Assembly (NCBI GenBank): GCA_036873755.1
Contig: JAVTVY010025348.1
Location: forward strand, 43,928-107,927
Source of the DNA: Hanleya hanleyi
Taxonomy: Eukaryota > Mollusca > Polyplacophora > Lepidopleurida > Hanleyidae
DNA length: 64,000 bases
Direction: 5' to 3'
Shown: positions 12,201 through 27,200 of the stretch, piece by piece
Layout: the number at the start of each line of letters is the position of its first letter
How positions within the stretch are numbered: position 1 is the stretch's first letter
Notes under the pieces: generated by a model
Told to the model about the DNA's origin: nothing
The model's database searches: none
Seen by the model: only the letters and a program-made list of their open reading frames with translations
Program-made: the position numbers and the translations under genes

Positions 12201-15200
12201 CTTGTGAAGCTTGTCAGACAGTCACTTTAGATAACAAAATTTATTTCAACTGCATATAATAGGATCTTTTCAAGGACTAGGAAAGTTCCTAGACAAGCGG
12301 AATAGCAATGAGGAATTTTCACTTTAATTCAAGTTGATCCCTGGACAAAATACTGTGTGACCTCGATGGCATTGGGTGGTGCACCGACATGTGGATGGCC
12401 GCATGAGCTCTGGTTCATTAATAGGAGTGCTTCACTATCTCTTCAATCTAGAATATATTTTCAATCGATGAAAACTAGTATATTTCCCCAAAGTTGACAA
12501 AATTACCATAAATGTATGCTTATTGGTCCTTTCTTGGAATACTAGGAATATATGATCCATATTATCATATTTACACCAGTTATCAATAGTTGAAAACCCC
12601 GCTCCATGTTATAAACGTCAGGGAGAGATCATGAGAATGAACCAGAGCTCACACAGTAACCCATGTGCTTTGACGGGTGGTTGGGTGAGTTCAGGTTCCT
12701 GTTGCTTCAATGCAGTTTGCTGAGAAGCAACAGGAACTTGATAATGTGATGTCTAGCACTGTAATATCACTTGTCTTTATTGCACCATGTAAGCGTCCTG
12801 TCTGTGTCTTGTGCGCTGTCCTCAGTGTTTTATAGGGTGAATGGAGGATGTCTGGTTCCATGCTGCTTCAAAGATTTCTTCTTTGAAGTAGCGGGAACAC
12901 AACTGGGCTGGATGGTGCTTAGTTGGTTCATCGTGATATAGCTGAAATATTGTTCAAAGCAACGTTACATTCTATTCACTCACTCACCCATGTGCTCTAT
13001 TCCTGTCGCCACCACTGGGGCAAGAAAGCATTATCCAAGGATTAATTTAGAAATAGCGGATTCTATCGAGCCTCAACAACGGGGACAAATGTCAAGATTG
13101 AAAGAGCTGTACTAGTAAAATATGATTACTCTACACAGATTAATTTTTGGGTGAGGAATAGGTGACCTCTCATTGCAAGGTGTGACACTGCCAAACATCG
13201 TGAGAAAATTGTTAATAATAATGATTGTAAAATTCTGTAATATATGTTTTCCATTTGTGTGCACATAGGTGATAACAGACCTTGTTCAAGAGCGAGACTA
13301 TTACCACGCTCAGTCCGAGGGTAACACAACACCTGTGGTCACTGTCAGTCCAGAGAAACATCATCTGGCTGTGGAACTCGCTGACCAAAAGGCTAAACTC
13401 CGGAGGATCAGACAGGAATTGTAAGACTTGATTTGTGCTAAACATTTCTATGTGCGCTTCATTTTTGGATACAACACATTACTAGTCAAAATTAATTTTT
13501 ACTGTACCAGTCACCAGGCTTGAAGTGTAGAGCTTCATAATGGGCCAGCCCCTCGCAAGGTATTTGTATGGGATATTTCTATCTAACTGGAACACTGATT
13601 ATCAGATTATCAAATCAGACAAGCCTTCTGAAGACTGAATGTTGCAAGTATTGACGTCCAGCCAGATTGTCCGATGTGATGTCACAAACTATCATCAAAC
13701 AAGGGCAGATAAGCGATACAGATTTCATTTCTGAAATCGGCCGGGCTTGAGATACCAATTGTGTAGCAATTCCTAAAGTTACTAGGAGACAAAATATTTC
13801 AAAAAAAAAAATCAAACGAAGTAGATAGACTGGTAATGCCATCATTAACTAACCCATGAAGAATATGAAAAGGAAAATATGAAAACTTTGCATTTAATCT
13901 TTAAAAATCACAATTTGGTGTTGGAATATAGTTTGGGGATACGATGTGTTGTTAGGGCATATCTTGAAGCTGATTTGGCTCTTGTGTAGACTGGACTGGC
14001 TTTTCGTTGTGAAACCCGGGGCAGTGTTGTGAGTGCTTAGGTTGTTTTAGAATTATTACTGATTTTGTTTCAATGTCTCGTGTTGCAGAGAGGAGAAAAT
14101 AGAGCATTTGTCGGATGCAACAGATGAACTACAGAGTAACAAAGAACTGATTGCTAAACTACGGACAGAGGTATGCACTTTGATGATGTAGAAAATCCCA
14201 TAATTATGAATTCATCATATTTATATTTAATTTCTTTCAAGAAGATCTGAGATCATTGCTAAACTGATGATGGATGTAATAAAAAACAAAATGAAAAAAT
14301 AATAATGAACAAAAAGAAAACAGACAAATCTGAATGTTTCAGTTTTTTATATATGAAAGAACTCCTATATTCCTCTTAACTGTATCTGTCCCCGTCCCGC
14401 CCTCAACCACCAGAAAGAATTTTTACTTGAATCTTGAGGTCAATTTTCACATATGACATTATAGGCCATATCATAACAACTTGTGACTCACCATATCCCA
14501 CATTCATGTTGGGCTGCTCAATTAGAACTGAGACTGTTTTACTGAATGATTTGTTGTCTTATCCTGTGAAGAGTGAAAAGCTGAAGCGGTACATTGTAAA
14601 GTATAATTTATATGTTTTTGATGATTGCAGAACTTGGACCTGGTTCAGGCAGCACGGGCAGCTCGTACATACAGAGATGAACTGGATGTCTTCAGAGAAA
14701 AGGTAGAACTTCGGAACTAGCTTTCATTTATTGAATATTTGCAATATTTTCTAAATTTTTATATTCCAGCAGCTCTAAAGCTGAATATTGTAATCTTATA
14801 ATAGTTAACTTTTCCTCTAAAATCAGAGAAATTAATTGGTTGAAGAACATACATGAAACTTTGTGTTTGAACATAAGTTTACACTTCTAGCATTCGTGGA
14901 TAGTTGTATTTGTCCTTCATATATCATCTGAACAGAAGTTTTTCTATATCTAAATTACATGTAACAAACTGACAGAATTGTGTGTAAAAGTTTACGGGAT
15001 ACAGTTTGTGTAATGTGTATTTGCTACATGTATACCTTTAGTAAATGTATTTCCTTTATACCATATTTACCATGTATAGCAGATGACATTCTTCCATGGT
15101 TTTGTTTGTTTTAGGCAAGCAAAGTGGACAAATATGAGAGCGAAATAACAAAATACAAAGAGAAGCTGAATGAACTAGAATTTTTCAAATCCAGAGTAGA

Positions 15201-18200
15201 GGTATGTAAGTGTATTGTTTGAAATTCATATTGTTCTATAGTGATGACGGATTATAATCCCCTTGACATATTCGACAGTGCTCTATCTGTGACAAGCTAG
15301 AATATTAGTAGGACTATGATCATTGTTGATTTATTTAAACTATGATCTCACCTTGATCAATTGGTTGATCATATTTAGTGGAACAGGAAGGTGAAACAAT
15401 GGTCGAAGACTAATCATCGTTGTGAGCACAATGGCTTTCCCCTGACTATTCTCTCCGGGTCTAGCCATTGCATATAATGAGGCTTGTGTCTCTGGGTCTC
15501 ATTTATATCACAGTGGCCAATCACCATTTTCTGTTGAGGCTGTCTTTTGGACATGACTAGAATTTAAATTCTTTATTTGGCACAAGCATCAAAGCATTCT
15601 TTGTGCCTGCATGTTATCCAATAATTGCATCGTAGCTTAGTAAGATAGTGACCTTTGATTGGTCGTATTGATGATCACGAGATTCGAGAGGCGTGACGAA
15701 TATTTATGAATGATGTACCAGATTCAGACTCGGTGCGGTAAAACAGCCAGAGGCATCGTGGATGCGTGCCTCTTTAGGATCGGGAATGAAGACTGAACAG
15801 AATTTGATCCACAATTGACATAAAATATGTGAAGCCTGTTAATAGATTGCTTGAATAGACCTTCGGTTTGACATTTATTACATTGAAATCTCTGTTACCC
15901 CAGTAATGTTAAATATTTTGAGCTGGATACATTAATAATGCTGCCATAGTTTGTACTTTTCCTGCCTGACAGGTCATAGCCTGCAGTAGATTTGAAGAAG
16001 ACAAATTGCCTATACCACAGAAATATTTTTTAATAATTTTTAATACACTAGATCTTTTGTTTGTGAATGTAGAACCAGTTAATGAGTTAGGATGACTTTT
16101 TAATCCTTACATAAGTATAAAAAATAGAAAATCAGCTTGACAGTCTCGTAACCAGTGTTCCCTGTCTTCTATGTAATATATCTCAACTTTTCCACTTCTG
16201 TCTCTTTGTATAATCAGATCTACATTGCTAGTTGATTCTGATATTGTAGTATTTAATCCACAAGGGAGTGTTCGGTTGTCTCAAATCTTAGAGAATGTGT
16301 TATGTAGAATGCTGTAATGTTGAAGGATACACACACAAATACTGTTATCTTCCTTCATCAGCCTCATGGATTTCATATATATCATATGAACTATGCAAGA
16401 AATATAATATTTTGAGAGAATTTTCCATGTGTGCTAAGTGTTGGGGTAAAAAAAGAGCACACATAAATGCCTTGATCAGCCTGTTGGCATTCTAACATTG
16501 TCAGAGTTTGTAACCTCCTAAACTGTCATTGTAACACCCTCTGACTGCACTGTGCAGAAAAACGGGGCGCACAGGTGCATTTAGTCTGTATTGATATTGA
16601 TCAACACAGGGAGCAAGTATCTGCATTTGAAAGAGATGGGGTGAGTAGAATTTAACGTCGCTTTCAACAATATTTCACCTATATCGCGACACGTCTTGTT
16701 TAGCTGTGATATGCTGAGCACACGCCATTCTGTTTACAAGTGGATGATGCTGATTGGCTGAGAACCATGCACACAAATGCTGAGCGCTGCGATTCAACCG
16801 CGGTGCAATCAGAAGGTATAACTGACAGTAGGAGGTATACAATCTGATGCTGTGAGAATATATACCTTTTGGCTGCCTATAATTTATCATACTTCACCAG
16901 AATGGATATTTCGTGGACACTACTGACTCGTGCTAAATGTTGCTTCATACTACTCATTTTAGGAATTACGCGAGGACAATGCAATCCTGGTGGAGACCAA
17001 GTCTATGTTAGAGGAACAGCTGACCAACAGTCATAAACGAGTAGAGACAGTGATAGAACTGGAGAATGAGCTGATCAACTACAGACAACAGATCCAGTCC
17101 ATGTCAGCTGTACGTATATTATAGTTATACATTGGAACCTGCCAACACCAACGCCTCTAAAAACCGATGACCCTGTAAACTGTGACATTTGGCCTGGTCC
17201 TAATAATCCCAGCTTCATTTCATCAAGTCAATTTCTGCATTCCCACTTCGAACCTGCATTGATATATCTGACCGCCTTCAGTGTTCAAAATCGAAGATGT
17301 AAATTTCACCTATGATCGAGAGACGAACCAATCAGAACCTACATGCCGATTGTGTGAAGGGCGACATCTTCCTCAAGTGGTGACGTCATTTCTCATAACA
17401 TCATGGTGGTGTTGGCCCAATATATAGGTCCGGAAGTCAATAACGCTCTTCTATGACATAAATTTGAAATTCAAATGGTTTTGAGGTCAGTGGGGTCTCT
17501 TGTCTATTTATAAGTTCTTTGAACATTGAAGGGGACCTGATATATCAAGAGACGTTCAAAGTGGGAATGTAGAAATTGGCTTGGTGTGATGAAAATGAAG
17601 GTTCCAGTTTCCAGTAGTTTTTACCCCTCAGCCTATTAGGCTGCGGGGTCTTGTCGTCGGCATGTACGTCCGGTCGTCAATAATTCTTGTGACCGGCCTA
17701 GAAGCCAAACCGTTGCTTCTAGAGACTTCAAATTTGGTATATAGGATTGTTGGGTGGTCAACCACAAGCCTATTGAATCTGGACCCGATTGGGTGAAAGC
17801 CTTGGCGGCGATCTTTAATTTATGCAGAATCTTTAATGATGTATTTCTCTGATACCATTGAAGTGCTCTATACGAAACTTGGTATACAGCATCGATGTAT
17901 CAAGAGACTTACCATGAATAACCACATCAGTTCTTCTGAGAGGCGGGAAGGATGGTCGGCCATTTTTAATTTATGCAAAATCATTAATGATCTCCATCTC
18001 TGATACCGTTCAAGTGCTCGATGTAAAATTTGGTAAACATCATCGATGCATCAAGAGACTTATGATGAATGACAGAACTGGTTTCTCTGATTATTATTAT
18101 AGTTCTCCAATGCATCCAACATCCCACACTGAATTTATCATATTTTAATCTTGTACAAGCCACTGCTAAAGCATCTTCTACATTCAACCAAATCTTTCAG

Positions 18201-21200
18201 GCTTTTATACATGCATTTTCCATTCATTGTGTACCAATATACACTGACTAAAATTGTCTGGCTGAGGGGTTGTTGCACCTTTTAGGTGCTGCCTCATGTT
18301 AGCCTTACCCTATTGGGAGGCAAGGGTATTATTTTGGGGTTTGTCTTTCAGTCTGACTATTTGTTTGTAAGCACTGATTCAGGGAACCCTCCATGGTAGT
18401 TTCGATCGGGACATGGACGCAAAGAATTGCCTTCTGAAAGTTAGCCATGTTTCATCAGAACTGTTGCTGATACAGTTCTGCTAACAGTCTCGCAGTATAT
18501 GCAAAAGTGTTTTGGCAAGAAACAGTTTGAAGATTGACGTTATTGTATGGTCTCTTTTAGGAGCGTGATGGGGATCGAGAGAGGATCCAGGAACTGACAG
18601 AGGATATCGCCCGTCTAGAATTCGCCAAGAAAAACAGTATGAATGAAAGTGCTACGCTAGAAATGGAACTCGAAGAAGCGAAAAAAGTTATTGGAGGTTG
18701 GTTATCCGGAACTTTTATTTTGTCTTACTAACTGTAAATCAGAGTGAATTTCACTTGGGCTGTTCAAAAAAAGGTACATGGGGTGGGGCGAGGACACCTT
18801 TTCCTGACCCCAACCACCCTTTGTGGAAACTTGATTAAAATTCAAAAACCTTATATGGCACACTTACATGTTATTCTATATTCCTGTTGTATTCTGAATC
18901 TTGGTTGTAAAAAAATGAATGCTTGCCATTAAGAGGCATCTAAAATTGAGCCTTACGAGTGTGTCAGAACATTCCTTTTAATTATATCTATTTGAAATTT
19001 GTTGTGGATATATTGTGTAAACATAAACCCATACCCATTTCAATCACCAGATAGCTGTAGGTCGCAGAAACCTGATAGATTATGGTTTTGGGATTTTTTG
19101 TTGCACATTAGAAGAATATATAGTGATACATGTATCATGCCCACCCAGTGGAAGCTATTGAATTAGAAGAAAAGGAAATAGTTGAACATCCCAGTTAAAA
19201 TCTCCCCGTTTCTGTTAGGTGTGATAGACTTGGGTTCCGAGAATGATGGGTATATCTGTATTGATGAGTAACCTTAAAATTATTATGCCCCCCCCTCTAA
19301 CTAGAGGGGGGGCATATAGCGATCGCTTTGTCCGTCCGTCTGTCCGTCCGTCTGTCCATCCGTCTGTCCGTCCGAATTTCTTGTCCGCGCGATATCTCGG
19401 TTAATAATTGATGGACAGGATTGAAACTTGCATGGAATGTGGCCAGTGGCTCATAGTTGTGCAGCGTAGAGTTTTTTTCCGAGTTCCGGTATCATTTTCA
19501 AGAGTTATGGCCCTTTTTCTGAAATCTCTGTGAATGGGACTTGTCCGGGCTGGATCTTGGTTAATATTGTATGAACAAGTATGAAATTTGCATGACATGT
19601 GGTCAGTGCCCCACAGTTGTGCAGCGTAAAGTTTCTCCCCGTTCCGCGTATATTTTCAAGAGTTATGGCCCTTTGTTCCTGAAATCTCCATGAATTGGGA
19701 CTTGTCCGGGCTGGATCTCGGTTAATATTGTATGGACAATTATGAAATTTGCAGGGTATGTGATCAGTGCCCTGTAGTTGTGCAGCGTGAAGTTTTTTCG
19801 CGTTTCGCATATATTTTCAAGAGTTATGGCCCTTTGTTCATCAAGTCTTTGTGAATTTGGACTTGTCCAGGCTGGATCTCGGTTAATATTGTATGGACAA
19901 GTATGGAATTTGCAGGATATGTGGTGAGTGCCCTGTAGTTGTGCAGTTTGAAGTTTCTCCGCGTTTCGCGTATATTTCAAGAGTTATGGCCCTTTTGTTC
20001 TTGAAATCTTTGTGAATTGGGACTTGTCCGGGCTGGATCTCGGTTAATATTGTATGGACAATTATGGAATTTGCATGATATGTGGTCAGTACCCCATAGG
20101 TGTGCAGCGTGAAGTTTCTCTGCTTTCGGTTATATTTTCAAGAGTTATGGCCTTTTGTTCATCAAACCTAAATGAATGGGATATATTTATTTGTCCAAAG
20201 CACATTCCAAAGTAGATCACATAGGTCCTGAAATATGAAATTGCCCCAAAAAGAGTGAATTGGATGCAAATTCAAAGTTCACGATCGCTTCATAATTTCA
20301 CCACAATATACTCCCAAGGAATGTAGGTCTCATGACCAGGTCACATTTGTGAATTTGGCGAAAGTCCCTGGTGGAATATGTACATGTATTATGCGAGGCA
20401 TGCCGAAAAAAGTGACTGAAACAGAATTTTTATAATTAGCCAAATTAGGCCTCCACAGACCAATACAAAACAGAACAATGGTGGAGCAGTGTCGGATTAA
20501 AGCGGAAGGGGGGCATACAATTGAGCAATCTCTGATTGCTTCCTTGCTGCGTTTGTATATACAATTACCACTAAATTTTGAATTCTATAGAAGCTCTAAA
20601 TCTGTATTTTAGGTAAAGGCGGAACACTGTCTGATCAGATGAAGGAAACGGCTAACACTAAAATTCTCCGACTGGAGTTGGAAAATCAGCGACTGCAACA
20701 GAAACTGGAAGAGATGAGAGAAAACTCGCTGATAAAGAACAGTACGATTAACCTGGAACTGGAGAAAGAAAATCAAAGACTGGCCAAAAAGGTTGAGCGG
20801 TTACAGGGGGATTCGTCCGGTGCAACGCAACAGGTGCTGGAAATGGAACAAAAACAAAGGGAGTTTACTCGCGAGAAAGAAAAAATAGTGCAGACGCTGG
20901 AAACTGTGAAGGAGAATTCTGAGAGACAGGTGAAAGAATTAGAACAGGAAAATATGCATTTAACACAAACTCTGCAGACACTGCGGGCACGGACAGAGAA
21001 AACAAACGATCTTAGAATACGGGAAGTTGAAAAGGAAAATAAGAGACTCCATGAAAATGTAACATCGCTTTCTGGTCAGGTCTCGAAGCTGGACTTTGAG
21101 AATCGACAGTTTCAGAAAGCGTACGATAGACTGAAGGAAAGTTCAGACAAGATATCCGAAATAGAAAATGAAAATGATGGCTTAGAAAAGGAAAACTCAG

Positions 21201-24200
21201 AGTTGCATCAAGAAGTGGCTACACTAACATTAACTTGTGAAAAATATGAAAAGCTAGAACAAGAAAGTTCAAAGGTTGAATTAGAAAACCGAAGACTTTG
21301 TAAAACTGTGGAAACTTTACAGGCAGCTATGAACAAAAAGGAGCAATTAGAACAAGAAAATATTAACTTGAGAGTTGATAATCAGAGATTACAAAGGACA
21401 CAAGAAACTCTTAGAAAGAGTTCATCCTCAACAGTTGTGGAACTGGAAAATGAAAAAGAGGAAATGAACAAGGAAATGGAACAACTGAGAAAATTGTGCG
21501 ATTCTCAGAAAATAGAGCGAGCCAAATACGAACAAATGGAAATTGACCTTTTAGATTTAGATGGCGAAAACCAAAAAGTTCAGAAATCATTGGAGGCTAC
21601 AGCTCGTAGAGCACAGCAATTAGAACAAGACAATACTGATCTGGAAAATGAAAACGAAAAGATGGAAAAAACAATCGAGACGTTGAAAGTGTCGGTGAAG
21701 AGATTAGGTGAGGTGGAGCGAGAAAACGCGGAGTTGGAGTCGGAAGTTTGTGATCTGAGTAAAGAGAAGGCGAGAATAGAGAAAGAGAACAAGAAACTAC
21801 GTCAGTCGCTGGATGTGAGAGAATCTGCCTTGGACGAGGCCAATACTAAACTGGCCAGCTTGGACCGTGAGTACAAGGCGATGAAGAAATCCGCTGAGCG
21901 GGGTAAAGAGGTGGACTCTAAGGTGAAGGAGTTAGAGAAGGAAAATAAGGATATAATACAGCAGGTCTCCATGGAGAAGAAGACAGTGGCCACACTTAGA
22001 GAGGTAAGTTCCTACGAAGTAGGCTACCATTTGCAAATTGTCCGGTAGTCATTCAGTCAGTCCACCCGAATTCTTTCGTCGGCAAAATAAGGAGAACTGT
22101 TGACAGTAGAACCTTGATTTTTGGCATGAAGGTGCATTAGGGGACTGTTACCAGCAAGTTCTGAGCTGACCTACTTTTGATGAAAATGTCTGGTGATTTT
22201 TTATGAAAATCACTGGTGACTCTCACTTGGGCAGTGCCTATCTTAATATAGGCAGGATTTCAACATGGGGTGGGGGGATTTCCAAAAGTTCAGTTCACGT
22301 CGGAGTCCTGATGTCTACCCTACTTCGTAGGTCCTGTGACGTCCGTCACACTGCCATGTTTACAGTAATCCTTCTAATAATTCAATCTCCCTATCAATTT
22401 TGGGGACAAAATTCAATCAGCTGTTCTAATAATTGATCACACTCTAAAATCATTAAAATAATGAAGAAATAGTGGATTATATTATCCATGATTTTGAAAC
22501 ATTTTGTCAACCTCTTGTTCTAATAAATTTTATAACTCCCAGATTTTACATGTGTGGTTAGAAATTTCACATCCTGTGATGGAATTATAATTAATAATTT
22601 CTGTAATTATATTTTTGTCATCTATCTAATTTGCATAATAATAGTCCAAATATCTGTCCTGCTGTTTAAACAACATTGACCTGGTTCTTCAGATGGCAAT
22701 TAATTTTAGGACACGAAACAGTAGATATATAAGTGCGCCTGAAGTTTTGGAGCATTGGTTGAGAAGGAATCAAAAGTTATTGAACTACCTTTTTTACCTC
22801 CATTTTAGAGAGCAGGCTCGCCCTGACCTGGTGAATATCAGTGTTCACAAAGGACGGGCCAGTCAAGATCTGAGAGTCTTGGTGACTCCAACTTGCAGTG
22901 AAGAAATAGTTCACTGGAAACTATAAAAGACAAAGTACATTCCTACCAAGATTATGAAAAAACAATACTTTTATAATTTGCGTATTTCTTTACACAGGAC
23001 CTGGTCAATGAGAAATTGAAAACCCAGCAGCTGAACAACGAAATGGAGAAACTGACACAGGAACTGGAGCACATAGGGATCAACAAGGATAAACTGAGTA
23101 TAGCACAGACATCCCAGGATGACAGGTGAGAAGATGCCTTGCACCAGATGACAATAACCAAATACAGGAAAATGTAGAAATCATCTACATTTGTCATTCC
23201 ACATAGTGTAAATCATGCTCAATATTTTTGCAATTCAGAATGAATTGAAGAGATAGTTCACTTTCTCAAATGGCGTAATTATTCGTTAAGACCTGGTATC
23301 TCAGACTGATTGGTTGTTATACTGACCTATGATATGTGTGTATTATTCAGTCATTGCCGTGCCCTTATTGGTTGCTATACTGACCTATGGTATGTCTGTA
23401 TTATTCAGTCGTTACAGTGCCCTGATTGGTTGCTGTACTGATCTATGATTTGTGTGTATTATTCAGTCGTTACTGGCCTATGTTATGTGTGTATTATTGA
23501 GTCGTTACCTTGTCCTGATTAGTTATTATACTGACCAATGATATGTGTGTATTATTCAGTCGTTACTGACCAATGATATGTGTGTATTATTCAGTCGTTA
23601 CCAGGCCCTGGAGAGTATGATGGAGGAGACGCTCACCAAGAACGGTCAGATGAAAGAGGATAAGATACTAGCACTAGAGAGCAGGTAAATTATAACTCAC
23701 AATATCACTTAATATCAGATACACATATTATCGGACACTGCGTAATGAAAGAGCCCCTTCTTAATATAGTATGGTCACCTCGTCCCGCCCCCGCTCTTTA
23801 AAAAATGCTTTGCAGCCTTTATGTTATCACTCCCATGCAGAGCAATGTTATTTGTATTCTTCCTCACATTGGGGTCATAACATGTTTGTCACTACCAGTA
23901 TATAATTTGGGGCAATTTTTTAGGGAGGCTCTTTAAAATTTGTCACAGTTCACTCGCTGAGTTAAGAGGTCCTTGCTTTCTGTTATGATTTCTAAATGTT
24001 GCATACTACGATTAATCTGTACCGCTTGAAACGGTTGAATATTGGTGTCTCATTTCTAACTAGATTGGAGGAGTCCAAGAACAGGAATATGAAACTGCAA
24101 GAGGAATTCCGTATGGTGAAGAGAGAATGTGAGACTCTAAAACAGAGATATGAAGAGGAGACCTTGTCCAAGAGTACTGATAAGTATGTGATAGATAATA

Positions 24201-27200
24201 GCTGAAATATTGTCGAACGCGACGTTAAACCTTAATTCTCTCTCTCTCTCACACATAATATTAAAAATCTCATCTAAATAACATCAGAAATAAAATTGTA
24301 TTAATCTTCATCATCAAGTCTCATTGAACTCATTTATGAGTTGCCTGTGGGTTCTGATAATCTTTTTATTTTTCAACCATACGAGTTAGGAATAGATACT
24401 GAATTCAGCATGTATACTGTACATATATAGACTGTCATGGTACTGAATGTTACTGTCAGTGTTGGTGCACTTCCAGTTTCAGCCATAAGCCGATCCCTCC
24501 TCCTAAGCCAGGGAATGCCACACGAGATATACTACAGCTGAAGGATCACTTGGTTGAGGTAGAGAGATCTGTAAGTAACACTGATACCTGATTTATTACC
24601 CCCTCACTTCAGTTAGCCTAGTGTTAGGTAAGTTAGACTCCACCCCAAATTTCAGTCGAGTAAGATTACTGAAATTTGTAATAGAAATTCTGTTTATGTT
24701 GCATAAATTATAAATTCAGCAAATTTATATTTCTAATATAAGAAAAGCCGAGTGCACCCATTCATGAGGTCACTTCACTTTGGAGATGTCACCAACGGAC
24801 TGCAGTTGCCATATTTAACTATTACTCTGCACAACGAGGCAACTGCATATTAAATGTAGATAACTTGTGGAACAGTGCTGATTCAGCACACAGTCATTAT
24901 ATTCTTCTCAGATATTAGTAATTCAGTTGTGACATGTTGTTCTTGTAACAAGAGGGTCCCACGGTGGCCGAATGGTCTAAGGCGCTTCGCTTGTGACCGC
25001 TAGCCACATATCGCTGAACCGGCACAGGTTCGAGCCACCTCTTGTAACAAAATAGTATAATGTCTTTTGACTGTTTTCAGAATGCCACACTGCTGACAGA
25101 GAACAGAAGTCTGAAATCTCACAACGACTCGTTGAACAGACAGGTCCAGAGACTTGAGTCTCAGTCTTCCAACACACAGACACAGCTCATGAACCTACAG
25201 GGTCAGACCGGTGCCCTACAGACGGAGAATGTACGCTTGCAGGTGGAGAATACCACTCTCCAGTCCCAGAGTGCATCACTCATGTCCCAGAATGCAAATC
25301 TACAAACACAGCTCGGCAGCCTGGAGTCAGAGCACGAGCGTCTCATTAACTCCCACGAACAACTTCAAAGTGCTCACGAGTTGTTAGTGTCTGATCACGA
25401 GTCGCTACAGCACCTTCACGAACAACTGACAGTAGAATACGAGGCGTTAATATCAGAGCATGGCTCTCTTAAGTCCGTCCACAAGGCCAGCAGAAACGAG
25501 GTGAAGGACCTCCGAGAGCAGCTCAACAGCTTGCTCGAGGGTAAAAACGATGTAAGCAGGATACGCGGCTCGTTAGAAAAAGAGCGAGAACAGTTGAAAA
25601 TGGAATTGAAGTCGCTGGGTAATTTACAAATGGATTACAACCGACTACGCGACGAGCATGACCGCGTGAAGAGTAACAATGACAAAGTCAGCAGAGATTT
25701 GAAGGATGTGTTGGGGGACCTGAAGAACACAAAGTCTGAGTACAATAACTTACAGCTGAAGTACACGGAGCTTCAGGGCTGTCTGGTTGATCATAAAGAT
25801 CAAATACACAGCATGGATATGGAAATTGTTAAACTGGCAGACAAGTGTGAGGTATGTCATACAAGCCGTCTCACGGCTGGCAGTGGAGAACTAAATAATT
25901 GCTTTAATACTTTTCTAGAAAATCCTAATCGCCATTGCCTACGTATCGCAGCAAAGCCTTTAAAAAACTGTGTACTAACCATAAGGAAGTTTGGTTAACC
26001 TGTCGCCTTAAAGGTTCTACCAAATGATCTCTACGTTTTTGGATGCTAAATTGTTGTATTTGACGTTTAATATCGGTTTACTGCTTTTGGGAATTGTCAA
26101 AGTTTAAAAACAAAAAAACCCTGAAACCCTCCATTATCATGCCTGTTTGAAAACTGTGAAGGCTGTGATCTGCTGACCCATGTCGATGTCAGAGTTTGAT
26201 TATGATCGTTCTTGGTGAGCAGTCGTAATGTATGTTCTGGATGACTTTTCCACAGCATCACAAAGCTAAGATGTAACGCCTTTGTTGACGTTATGATGAT
26301 GTCATCATACCCAATTATTTTGCAGCGAATGTCACAATAGGACGTCCGACATAACTGACTAGTCGATATTATACGACATTGTATGGTAATCAAGCTGACA
26401 TCACGGGTCAGGTTACTGCTTCAATACATTTTTCACCTATATATGTATTATTATTTTTCGTAGAAAGAAATATCAGTTGGTTCTTTACACCGATTCTCTG
26501 TATGTTTTCATGCAAAGCGTGCCGGGGGTATTTGGTAGAACCTTTAAAGTGATCCATTATGTCTACGTTATTTCAGAGTATGGTACAGATGAACGTTAAG
26601 CTGGAGGATGATAACCGTGCCCTGATCCTTCAGGTACAGACATTACTCAACCAGAACCAGGACATGCTGACACGGGCCCTCGAGAGTAAGGACCACCTGG
26701 GAGAGACAGAGAAGGCTTACCTGTAAGTACACAGTCAACAATGGTCAACCTGGACAGGTGTAAAAACCTGGCTTGATGAGGGACAAGGTGGGTGAGCTTT
26801 CTGTTGGAGATTGCTCTTGTATCTGGGCCACACTTCCATCTGACTGTTGTTTATGTATTGCTTATCTGAAGAATGGTGCAAGGGAGATAATCAGATTGAT
26901 TGGTGATGGTGAATTGACTCTACCCAAAGAGGATATGCAGGGGTTCATTTACGTCAAGTTTTACAGCCTTCATTCTAAAAGTACCACAGAAACTGTTAGC
27001 AAAAAAACTGAAAACTACTATTTTGAAGGAAGTTCTTAGTATTTTCAGAAAAACTCAATTCCTGTAGCACCAAAAAATATCTTCGCAGTTATGCTTAGAG
27101 TATTTTGCAATGCACAAAGGAAACAAAATCGTGGAGAGTTAAAAACATTTTAAAACTTAACATGGCTTTATGTTTGAGCCACAAAAAACATAAGAAAAAG

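Noticed and set aside
19401..19980. Three overlapping minus-strand frames of about 100 residues
   Set aside because: They follow the 160-bp tandem repeat and change frame with its indels.
20639..22048. Stand-alone 469-residue coiled-coil gene starting at 20639
   Set aside because: The frame is open back to an acceptor at 20612 and the sequence continues a CCDC88 rod; the tail after 22003 is intron and transposon.
24952..25039. Functional tRNA gene
   Set aside because: A and B boxes are present, but the two ends do not pair into an acceptor stem and the unit is flanked by a target duplication, so it is a retroposed copy.
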